From Perilla frutescens (lineage: Eukaryota > Streptophyta > Magnoliopsida > Lamiales > Lamiaceae), in the NCBI GenBank assembly GCA_026008535.1, contig BRKX01000006.1:34460664-34524663 (forward strand): a DNA stretch of 64,000 nucleotides, written 5' to 3'. How positions within the stretch are numbered: position 1 is the stretch's first letter; every line of letters begins with the position of its first letter. Shown here piece by piece: positions 24,360 to 34,048 of the stretch. The notes under the pieces were generated by a model. The model was given only the letters and a program-made list of their open reading frames with translations, made no database searches and had not been told where the DNA came from. Made by a program: the position numbers and the translations under genes.

Positions 24360-25020
24360 GACCTTGCTGGATGATTTTTGCAACACTACTAAAGTGTCTC
24401 AGATGGAAGAAGACTAGTTCGATGTTAGCCACCGAGAAGCTCTACAACAATTACACAAGGTTGTAAATGAAGTATGTGTCCAATTGGCTGAACAATCAAA
24501 GGAATTTGGGATTCTAGTAGAAGAAAACCAAACTCTAAAGCGAAGGGTACTGGACCTTAAAATTCGACTCACTAGATATGACCTTGAGCTGAATAAGTTG
24601 AGAAAGGAAATAGAAGCTGTTTCAAAAACATTTCAACAACTCAATCAAGGAACGTCTACCCTAAACGGAGTTCTAAGATTATGACAAACCACTAAAGCAG
24701 GTTTGAGATATACTTCAAGTTCATCAATTTCTATCTCTAATCCTATCAAGTTTGTCAAAGGAGAAAGTTCTAAGAATATTCCAGTCAATGTTGAGCTCTA
24801 AGAATATTCCAGTCAATGTTGACGGAAATGTCAAACCTCATGTCAATGACAAGCCCAAGGAAAAGAAATATGTTTGTCATTATTGCCAAGAGCCTAGACA
24901 TATCAAGCCGTATTGCTTCAAATATCATGATGATATAGCAACAAGAAAGGTTGTCGTGGAAAATTCTTCTAAAACTTCCAAGAAGAAGAAAAGTTCGAAG
25001 AAGACAAAGATTTCATGCAA
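24360..25020 (+). pseudogene. gag: SIRE gag, C-terminal part with coiled coil and second zinc knuckle
   Basis: After the Tekay element the SIRE sequence resumes with EMTLLDDFCNTT and a stop near 24416. A heptad-rich stretch (LVEENQTLKRRVLDLKIRL ... LELNKLRKEIE) at about 24500-24640 is a probable coiled coil, as is usual in SIRE gag. A 28-bp tandem duplication at 24769 shifts the frame. The second zinc knuckle CHYCQEPRHIKPYC at about 24874-24915 keeps all four ligands but has Arg where Gly is usual. Splitting gag from pol at about 25020 is arbitrary. Confidence 0.8.
24769..24824 (+). repeat. 28-bp tandem duplication in SIRE gag
   Basis: The segment TCTAAGAATATTCCAGTCAA with its following eight bases occurs twice in succession, at 24769 and 24797. 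Since 28 is not a multiple of three, it shifts the frame and both copies encode SSKNIPVNV in different frames. It looks like a replication slip or double-strand-break fill-in after insertion. Confidence 0.85.
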
Positions 25021-28000
25021 TGTTGTCTACATCTCGCTAAAAGCTAACATTGCTGGTACATGGTACTTTGTCAGTGGGTGCTCACAGCATATGACAGGCA
25101 ATTCAAAGTTTCTTGATGACAATTCCTCAACAAGCAAAGGCAAAGTGAGCTTTGGTGGAGGAGCACAAGGTAATATAGTGGGAAAGGGAACCTTGAATGT
25201 CAAGAACTTTCCTAAGTTACACAATGTGCTTCATGTCCAAGGCTTAACAGCAAATCTGATCAGCATAAGTCAGCTGTGTGATGATGGTATGCATGTCAAA
25301 TTTAATAAAAATACCTGTGAAGTATTTGACAACTAGAATAAGTGCATTATGTTCGGAAGTCGGGCATTGGATAATTGCTACCATGCGGACAAGAATGAGA
25401 AATGCAATGTTTCAGTCAATGTTGACACTCAACTCGTACATCAAAAACTCGGTCATATCAGCTTTAGAAGTTTGAAGAAGTTAATTGAAGCTGATGTTGT
25501 TAGAGGTATTCCACCAGTAAAGATCAATCTTGATGTTGTTTGCAGTGCATGTTAGAAATGCTAACAGGTGAGATCCCGTCATAAAAGTTCCTCAGCTTGT
25601 CAAACCACAAAGTGCTTCGATCTGATTCACATGGACATCATGAGTGGAAAAAGATTTATTCTAGTCATGGTGGATGATTTTTCAAGATTCACATGGGTTA
25701 AATTTATGAAAGAAAAATCTGCAGCATTCAGAATGTTCAAGAAGTTCTGTAGGATGGTGTCAAGGCAGCATGAGTTCAACATTCAAGTGCATTAGAACAG
25801 ATCATGGGCCGAATTTGAAAAATCGATGTTTGAAGAGTTCTGTGAAAAAAAATAGGCATCATTCATAAGTTTTCTGCACCCAAGACACCTCAACAAAACG
25901 GGGTGGTCGAAAGAAAAAAACGAACTCTTCAGGAGATGTCAAGAGCGATGTTACTAGCTCAACCACTGTCTAAGAAGCTTTAGGCTGAAGCAGTAAACAC
26001 TGCTTGTCACATCGGAAACAGAGTGATTCTTTGCCCGGGCAGAACATAGACACCGTATGAACTCCTGAAGGGCAAAAAGCCAAATTTGAAGTATTTTCAT
26101 GTCTTTGGATGTGTATGTTACATCCTGAATGACAGGGATCATTGGGGAAAATTTGATACCAAAAGCGACAAAAGGATTTTCTTGGGATATGCATCTGACA
26201 GTCGGGCATACCGTGTGTTTAATCTCAGCACAAAAACAGTCCAAGAATCAATTAACATTTTTTTTGATGATCAGACAGGTATCGCTTCAAAATCTGAAGA
26301 GGATGAGGTGATTTGTCTTATTGACACAAGTGAAATGTCAAGTGATCAGACTGGAAGTGATGTTGAGAACAAGACATCCACTGAGAATGCCAAAGTGAAT
26401 GTTCCATAGAATGATGAAGATCCAATCAAAACACCATCATCAACATGCACTTCAGACAGTAAAGATGATCAATTGGTGAATGTCGAAGATGAACCAAGAA
26501 GGGATCCTCCAAGTCGAATTCGGAAGAATCATCCAGATTCACAAATCATTGGTGATCAATCCGAAGGAGTTTAAACCAGAAGCAAGAACTCAGAGGAATA
26601 CAAAGAAATGTTGAAACTGGTATGCATGTCCTTTTTAAATGTTTATATGTCAAACACTTGTTTTTTGTCTAACATTGAACCGAAAAACATTAAGAAAGCC
26701 CTTAATGGTAATTTTGGGATTAATGCTATGCATGAGGAACTAAACTAGTTTGTAAGAAATAATGTATGAGAATTAGTTCCATGCCCCAAAAATAAAAATG
26801 TAATTGAGACAAAATGCATTTTTAAAAATAAAATGCATGAGGCTGGCAATGTTGTCAGAAACAAAGCTCGTCTAGTGGCTCAAGGTTATACCCAATTTGA
26901 AGGGGTAGACATTGATGAAACATTTGCTCCTGTTGCAAGGATTGAATCCATTCGTCTTTTATGTGCAATTGCATGTTATGTGGGTTTTACTTTACATCAA
27001 ATGGATGTTAAAAGTGTTTTCTTGAATTGTTATCTCAATGAAGAAGCATATGTCAAATAGCCTAACGGGTTCGAATTCCATGAGAAACCTTTGCACGTAT
27101 TTAAGCTCAAAAGGGATTTGTATGGTCTCAAACAAGCCCCTAGAGCATGGTATGCTAGACTGACCGATTTCTTGCTACAAATTTGTTTTGCAAGAGGTCA
27201 AGTTGATAGAACTTTGTTTATCAAGAAAAATAAAAAACATATTACTGTTGCTCAAATCTATGTTGATGACATTGTTTTTTGTTCAACTTGTACTAATCTG
27301 CTCAAAGATTTTGTAGACTCAATGTGCAACATGTTTGAAATGAGCATGGTTGAAGAGCTCAACTATTTTCTTGGTCTACAAATTAAGAAAGATAAAGATG
27401 GGATCTTCATTTCTTAGCAAATATGCTAACGGATTGGTCAAGCGCTTTGGATTAGAAAATGCTAAACCCATAGGTTTAGCAGAGATGATGTTGGTAGAAA
27501 TGTTGATTCTACCATGTACAGAGGAATGATAGGAAGTTCATTGTACTTAACAGCTAGTCGTGCAGACATTATGTTTAGTGTTGGTGTTTGTGCGAGATAT
27601 CAATCTCAGTCTAAAGAATCTCATCTTAAAGCTCTTAAAAGAATCATTCGCTATGTCTCTGGCACAATTGGGTTTGGTATTAAATATTACAAGAGTTCTA
27701 ACAATCATCTTGTAGGTTTTACTGATTCCGATTGGGCAGGTGATGTCGATGATCGGAAGAGCACTAGCGGAGGATGTTTCTATTTTGGTAACAACCTGGT
27801 TTCTTGGTTGAGTAAGAAACAAAATTATATCTCACTCTCCACTGCCGAATCAGAGTATGTTATTGCCGCTAGTTGTTTCTCTCAACTGTTGTGTTTAAAT
27901 CAAATGGTGCTTGACTTTGGCTTGGCTAGTCCTTCGTTGACATTGTTATGTGACAATGTCAGTGCAATTGAAATTTCGAAGAACTCAGTCCAACATTCTC

Positions 28001-28172
28001 GCACCAAACACATTGACATCAAACATCACTTTATCTGAGATCTTGTAGAATGAGATATCATCAAATTGAAATATATTTCTACAGAGAATCAAATTGCCGA
28101 TATCTTTACTAAACCTTTGGATTTTGAGAGATTTTCTTCTCTAAGGAAATCTCTTGGAATGTGTATTTTTTA
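25021..28172 (+). pseudogene. pol: SIRE pol pseudogene (protease, integrase, RT, RNase H)
   Basis: Protease: WYFVSGCSQHMTG at about 25061, where the catalytic Asp of the DSG motif is Val (codon at 25070). Integrase: zinc region HQKLGHISFRSLKKL with a C-x2-C pair interrupted by two stops near 25553-25565, then LIHMDIMSG, RTDHGP and QNGVVERKKRTLQ, which give the D, D, E residues in pieces. RT: KARLVAQGYTQ, the block LKRDLYGLKQAPRAWY and the intact catalytic IYVDDIVF near 27260. RNase H: FTDSDWAGDVDDRKSTSG and LSTAESEYV, ending TKPLDFERFSSLRKSLGMC near 28160. Stops interrupt at about 25795, 25852, 25981, 26050, 26407, 27058, 27415 and 28036. Several fit CAA/CAG to TAA/TAG changes. Confidence 0.9.
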
Positions 28173-28586
28173 GTTAATGTTTGACACCCTGATGTTAAAG
28201 TGAATGTTATGGTCTTTAACATCAGGACACACTCTTTCATTCTGATTAAATAAAACTAGGGTACGATGCTATGATTTTTTATTGTGAATTAATTCATGAG
28301 AATGCATTCAATTATGACGCGTCCCCATTTTTTATGTCTCAGAATGTGTATTTTTTTTATTATTATTATTTTAAATTCTAATAATATATAATTAAATTAT
28401 GTTTGATAAGCGGATATACTTATCTACATATCTTATGATATGATAAGAGAGATAGTGAGATATATCGCTTTCATTATTTAAAAGAAGAACTTTTTGTCTT
28501 CTTCTCTCATCAGATTCTCCCTCTCTCTCTAGCGGTTCATCTTCCTCGCTTCTTCAAAATTTTTTTTTGCTTTGTCACCTTCATCA
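28173..28586 (+). other. Spacer between SIRE pol and its extra ORF
   Basis: About 410 bp of AT-rich sequence with no protein-like frame. Towards its end it becomes C/T-rich (about 28500-28560), as in plant 5' leaders, so it might hold an internal promoter or splice acceptor for the extra ORF. That is inference. Confidence 0.4.
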
Positions 28587-29742
28587 ATGGCGGATCAAAA
28601 TCCATATGACGCCATGATGATGATGCTGAAACAAATGATGGAGATGTCTCAAGGCTCTCCATCATCTGCCTCAACACGAGCACCAATAGTAAACCCCTCT
28701 CCTAAATCAACATCCACTACAATCACTACGGCTACCACCACTCCTGAAAATCCACCGTCGTCTATTCTTAATCCGCCGTCACCTCCGGCAAAATCTGCTG
28801 CTGAGACTTCTATTCCAGATCTAGAAGTTCCCCCTCACACCGAAGTCTTAAACCCTATGCCTCTCCAAATGCATGTGCTTGGAGATCCTTCAAATCCAAT
28901 TGATCCATACTCATCTTCTCATCTACACTCTCTCTCAAAGACAGCGAAGTGCACTTCTCCGATTAGGAAGCTGAAATGACTCCATAGTGTTGTTACTGAA
29001 AATCCAGAAGTCACCTCCTCCAAGAAAGCAATAAAGGAAGGGTCTAAAGCCTCCTCACGGTCTCTACGAGATGAATCTGCCTCTTCTAGACAACAATCTC
29101 CCTCTCCTCTTGCTGGTGATGTCAGAAAAGGTGTCACTCCCACTGCTGCTCCCCTAGACGAGGACTATGACACCGACGCTGACTCCTCTCTTGATGTTTG
29201 CCAAGCCTTCAGTAAGATTTTCTATTCTGAAGAAGCTAAGAAATCACATACCCTTTTTGTTAAAAGAACTCTTAAAGTTGAGAAAATGATAGATGTTCTT
29301 AGCTTTAAGATATATGGGATGGATACGTTTCTTAAAGAAAGAGGTCTGTGGAAATCGGTTACGTCTTTGATGTCATATGATCCTGATGTTATTCATGAAT
29401 TTTATGCTAACATTATTCCGGGTATGGAAGATCCTGCAAAACTGTTTTTTTGAACTGTGTATGTTAGGGATAAGATTTATAAGTTTTCCCCTAATATTAT
29501 TAACACATTCCTTAAATTGGATAATGAGGACACAATCATGTCGTTGGACTTGATTGATGATGTGGTGAAGGTGATTACCGGAGGTCTTGTTTAATCCTGG
29601 ATGAACAAAGTGGCTGCCTCCAAACTTACCTTCTTCTACAAAGTACTGTTTAAGCTTACTTTGTGTAATTGGCTTCCCACATCGAATGCTTCTGTTCTCA
29701 CAGTTGATCAGGCAATCCTTCTGTACAAGATGGGCACACATC
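28587..29742 (+). pseudogene. SIRE extra ORF downstream of pol, first part
   Basis: The start is the ATG at 28587 (MADQNPYDAMMMML). The first third is Pro/Ser/Thr-rich. A folded-looking domain follows, with FYSEEAKKSHTLFVKR, ERGLWKSVTSL, DVIHEFYANI, VYVRDKIYKFSPNIIN and KLTFFYKVLFKLTLCNWLP. This pattern resembles the putative plant transposon protein domain found in the extra ('env-like') ORFs of SIRE elements. There are in-frame stops at 28977 (TGA), about 29450 (TGA) and about 29592 (TAA) but no frameshift. The CACTA element inserted at 29743 cuts it after LLYKMGTH. Joined to 44156-44721 with one atc removed, the frame is kept and the total is 574 codons including the stop. I see no convincing signal peptide or membrane segment, so an envelope role is not supported. 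Confidence 0.75.
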
Positions 29743-29995
29743 CACTATAAGAAAAACGGACATACACAACGGTTTTTTTGCAAAATCGCTATCTATTAAT
29801 AATACACAATGGTTTTTTCTAAAATCGTTTTATATGTGCGTGCATTTGTTCCTTAAAACAACGGTTTTAAAAAAACCATAATTTTTGTGGGTTGTTTTTA
29901 TTTCTTATGACAACAGTCATATTAAAACCGTTGTGTTTATGCGTACATAAATTTTGTATGACAACAGTCAGTTAAGAAACAGTTGTCGTAAGAAA
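29743..29995. repeat. CACTA left terminal inverted repeat and subterminal repeats
   Basis: The terminal inverted repeat pairs with 44123-44152 over about 30 bases with a few mismatches, then ACAACGG. Within 250 bp the motif ACAACGG or its complement CCGTTGT, with one-base variants such as ACAATGG and ACAACAG, occurs at least six times. Such clusters are binding sites for the TnpA-type protein in studied CACTA elements. Confidence 0.85.
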
Positions 29996-30624
29996 TTAAA
30001 TATAAAAAAAATTAGAAAAAAGATAAAAATAATACTGCTCATCAGCCCTAGCAGATCGATTTCTTCATTTCGTAATTTAAAATTTCAAGAGATCCCTAAT
30101 TCACACCTCTTTGAAAATATTCATGAGAGATCCTTAATTCATATGCAACACTTCCAAAATACAACTTCATAATCGATGTATCATTGACTTCATCTTCTTC
30201 ATCGCATCATCGACTTCATCTTCTTTGTTTTAGTGTGAACGAGGCAGCTACATGTTTGGAAATCATCAATGAAACCCCGGCTGCCCTCATCTGGAACTCT
30301 GACAGCTATATATGTCGACGGCGGCGGGGAGTGTTAAGGGTAGACTGCTGATTCTGCCTTTTTCCAACACTCAGCTCCACAATTCAGTCATGTTTCTGGC
30401 TAAAATTCTGACCGAAAGGTGAAATGCAGCTCTTTTTCTTCTTCTTTTTCTTCTTCCATTTCTCTCTTTAAATGCAAAATTCACTCTTAGAGAGATAATT
30501 TTTTGGTGGTTGCAAAACCTTTGTGTTATTTTAATAAATCTGGTAATTATCTGGAGCTTGTGCTTCAACTCTAAGAGCTTTGCTTTCAGATCAGAAAAGA
30601 ATAAATAAAAGAAGAGAGAAAGAG

Positions 30625-31195
30625 ATGGGGACTTCCTACTTAGATTTGGTGAGTTTGCACTGAAAGAAAAGGAACTCGAGTGTTTAAGTATTGACTGCTG
30701 AATAGGTATTCTTAAAGTTGGAATAGAAGCCCATTCTAGTAATTAATTATATCAGTATATGGTTCACTTTTGTAAGCTGATCAATTCTATTTGTGCCTAG
30801 ACCCTAGACGATACAATTTTTTTTAGTTTTGCTTGTTCTTGATTAGCAACTTGTTTGTTGTTGTGTATATATAGATAATAGAAGTGTCTTGAATTTGCAT
30901 TGGGAGCTTTTCTCCTAGATATTCGAATTTGAACTGGATGCATTTTCTTTAAAGATTTAACTGGAACTTGCTCTGGCCTTTATTGTATCTTTCTTTTCTT
31001 GTTAAGACATCTTGATAATTGGATGGATTTAAACTTTGCTTGTAGGATATATTGAGCTTCTAAAGTTCTTACTCTCCAAAGACGTAAATATTGAGTCACA
31101 AAGTGATGCCGGTACTCCGTTAATATGGGCAGCGGGTCATGGCCAACAAGATTCTGTTAAATTATTACTAGAATATAATGCCAACATAAGCTAAT
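30625..31195 (+). pseudogene. Captured gene fragment with an ankyrin-repeat exon
   Basis: After an intron-like stretch ending TTGCTTGTAG at 31045, an exon-like segment (31046 to about 31190) encodes YIELLKFLLSKDVNIESQ followed by AGTPLIWAAGHGQ and DSVKLLLEYNANI. This is one full ankyrin repeat and the start of the next (TPLIWAA as the TPLHxAA motif). The codon phase implies a G at the end of the missing upstream exon. A possible first exon lies at 30625-30648 (ATGGGG... then GTGAGT), but its phase does not fit directly, so at least one exon may be missing. A stop follows at about 31192. I infer a host gene fragment captured by the CACTA; the parent gene is unknown. Confidence 0.6.
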
Positions 31196-31923
31196 CGCTC
31201 TATTAAGTTGAAAAGGTTTCTATTTTTATTTACATTTATCAGAACTCATCTGTTAAATGTTTCTGCTCTTGAAATGATCAAATCTCTTAAGATCATACAA
31301 ACCTGTTGTGTCAATGAGTCTTCCATACAAACATGTCTTAGTAGCAGATCATTGGATGCAAATTAGATGTCTGACAAAGATATATTAAAATGAAATTCAG
31401 TTTGTGTCCTGTTTATTAGAGAAGGTAAACATCAAGACAGTCATGTTATAATGCCTACGGAATGTTGCACTATCTGTCCTAACTCCTAACAGTTCATCAG
31501 CTGAGATGTTTGTGGGAAGGTTTTGACTATTGAATTCTAATTAACAGTATCAGCTTCTATGGTGTTAAAGCCCACCCTTGTGGAATAATATGAAATTATG
31601 GCTTAGTTCTTTCACTTTTATGGGTTAACTTAATCACATTACTTGTAGTAGAAACTAGCGACTTATGGTTACAATTGGATACTAGAACCAATATCCATTA
31701 TTATGTCCAAGTCCCCACTTGACCTCTAATGGTGGAGAAGCAAGTGTTGCATTAAAATTATTTTTGCCATACCTTCCTTGACTTATAAAGGAATTGTTAT
31801 TTACAATTATAATCCACTGATGAGAACAATGCTTTATTCTTCAATCAATTGCGAATATAATATAATAAATCTTATCTCAGAATGTGCCTAATAGGTTGAA
31901 TTTCTTTTTCTAAGATTATTATA
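31196..31923. other. Intron-like CACTA interior sequence
   Basis: This is AT-rich sequence without a protein-like frame, lying between the ankyrin exon fragment and the inserted CRM-like LTR. It may be the intron that followed the captured exon. The last bases, TTATTATA, precede the LTR start. Confidence 0.4.
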
Positions 31924-33131
31924 TGATATGAGCATGAAAAGCCTTTAAGAATCTAATCTGAAGCTACAAATACATGGTCCAATTACACGACTTCGAGCAA
32001 TACAATTGCAAGGATTTTTCCAAGCATTTGTATGTAAGAAGTTTGAAGATGACAAAGGAATTGAGAGCATCCCAAAGATTGCTACTTTGTTCATAATTAA
32101 AGATTGGAGATCAAGATTTGAAGAACAATATATGGAGGTAGAACTCATCAAGTTGTGCATGCATGACAGATTTGCGTTATAAGGAATTTTCGTCCCTTAA
32201 TTGATTTAATTAGGGGTTGAATTTTATTTAGACTATAGTATTTATTTAATTATGTTAGACTATAGTTTAGTTCATATTTTTATTTAATTTTGATGTAATT
32301 TTTGTCCATTAATTACATAGGTTTGAGAATTGTATTTAAGGCAATTTCCTACCTTGAATAGAATTCTAGTTTAGGTCTCTTCCTAGTATAGTTAGAGATC
32401 CCTTTAGGATCAATTTTTGAGTCTTTTTTGATGCAAATTTCGCCCCACTTATGTCTTATAAATAGGGGAACCATGTCACATTGTTACTTTAGACATTATT
32501 GAAGATATTTTGCTTTTGCATCCAATTGTGTCTCAAATCTTATATTCTTTTGATTGTTTTCCATCAAGGTAATTATCATTCTTAGAATTAGCACATCTAA
32601 GTCTTATTCAAGGGTATTGATTAATCCACTTGAGGGATTAACCGGTATTCGGTAATCGAAGATCAACTTAGAGATTTCAATATTGGATACGTTCGAGATT
32701 CAAGGCGGCTATCGGGTTGTGATTCACATCGTCGCGATCATCCTCCATCAACCATAATCGATGACAACCATCTTCATCAACGTTCGCCATCAAGTCCAGC
32801 CCCAAGTTCGAATTCAATTTCAGTTCTAATTCATCTGTAAGTTAATTCGATCCTTAATATATCCTACCTTCTCCAAGCCCTTCTTCACAAGCCTCCACAC
32901 ACGATACCTACCCTATTCCAGCCCCCATACGTCTATTTCAGCCCTTATCTTCATTGGTATTGTATTACATAGTTGTGTCGTTATCTAGGTATTCGAGTTG
33001 TCTAGATTTATCGTAATTTTCATTTGTTTATCGAGTCGGATTGAAGCCCTTCATTAAGTTGACGTGTTTCATTCTTAAGTCTTCCGCTATGTTGTTATTA
33101 TCATCCTAGATTAATAGTCCGAGTCGTATCA
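31924..33131 (+). repeat. 5' LTR of gag-only element A (1208 bp)
   Basis: It starts TGATATGAGC and ends CGTATCA, so the ends are short inverted repeats (TGATA/TATCA). A TATA box is at 32457. The polyprotein tail GPITRLRAIQLQGFFQAF is encoded near 31974-32030, before the untranslated part. Pairing with 35344-36480 is close by eye. Confidence 0.87.
32457..32465 (+). promoter_or_regulatory. TATA box in LTR of element A
   Basis: TATAAATAG followed by GGG, about 535 bp into the LTR. The same position in the right LTR (35880-35888) reads TATAAGTAG. Confidence 0.6.
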
Positions 33132-33136
33132 TATTT

Positions 33137-33149
33137 TGGCATCAGAGCC
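33137..33149 (+). other. Primer-binding site of element A
   Basis: TGGCATCAGAGCC, five bases after the LTR end. It differs from the usual tRNA-Met site TGGTATCAGAGCC by one base. The same variant occurs in the copies at 37763-37774 (minus) and 40035. Confidence 0.8.
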
Positions 33150-34048
33150 ACGTCAGCTCTGCTGGTCGTGGTTCAATCCGACATGTCAATTTATCCTACG
33201 TGTCGTCTACGTGTCTTTTATTTTATTACGTGTCATCGAATTGTAATAGCATAGCTATCATTTAAAAACTAAAAAAGAGGCATCGACAAAACAAAAAAAA
33301 CCAGCCGTCGATTTAAAAAAAATCAAAAATCGGATAACAAAAAATCCGAAAATTAAAAAAAAAAGAAAAAAAAGAGGTATATTCATTGTGTTTCCAATTG
33401 AGTCTTGTTTTAATTTTGGTACTTTCCTTTTAGTACTTCTCTATAGTTGGTAATTACATTGTGAGTCTTTTCTTATTTGGTAATTTCCTTCTAGTATAGT
33501 TCTTTAGTTGGTAACTTCCATTAGAGTTATATTTTATTTTTGGAACTTTCCTTCCAAGTTTTATTTTTATTTTGGTCATTTCCTTTTGAGTTGTAATTTA
33601 TTTTTAGTTCTTTCCTTTTAGAGTCTAGTTCAATTAGGATATTTAGATTGTGTCACAATTGTGTAACACTTTCCAAATTACCTAATCCCTTTTTCCTTTT
33701 CCTTTCTAATTCTTACCTTCCATACTTTTGGATTTATTTTTGGATTCCTATTCTATTTGGAACTTCAAAAATACATCTAATTCTTTCCTTATCTAGCTTT
33801 CTTCCATCCAAATCCTTCCAAACCTTCCATATACACTTTCTTCACCTAAATTTTATTCCACCATCATCAAGGGGATCAGAAATTCATGTTATTCCACATA
33901 TATCATTTGGTCATACCCATATACACCATCCGGACCATACACATATGCACCCATGCACCATCCGGTCCATGCACCATAGACCAATCATACTCCATATACC
34001 CATACACCTTATACACCAAATTCTCGCCATCTCTACCGCAACAACAAC
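33150..34048 (+). other. Leader of element A
   Basis: About 900 bp before gag. It includes an A-rich stretch near 33270-33370 and T-rich repeats of a GGTAATTTCCTT-type motif at 33400-33620. A CATACACCA-type stretch just before gag gives a His-rich open frame ending at 34052, overlapping the gag ATG by four bases (ATGA). The minus-strand copy at 36922-37211 shows the same overlap. I think this is compositional, not a gene. Confidence 0.5.
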
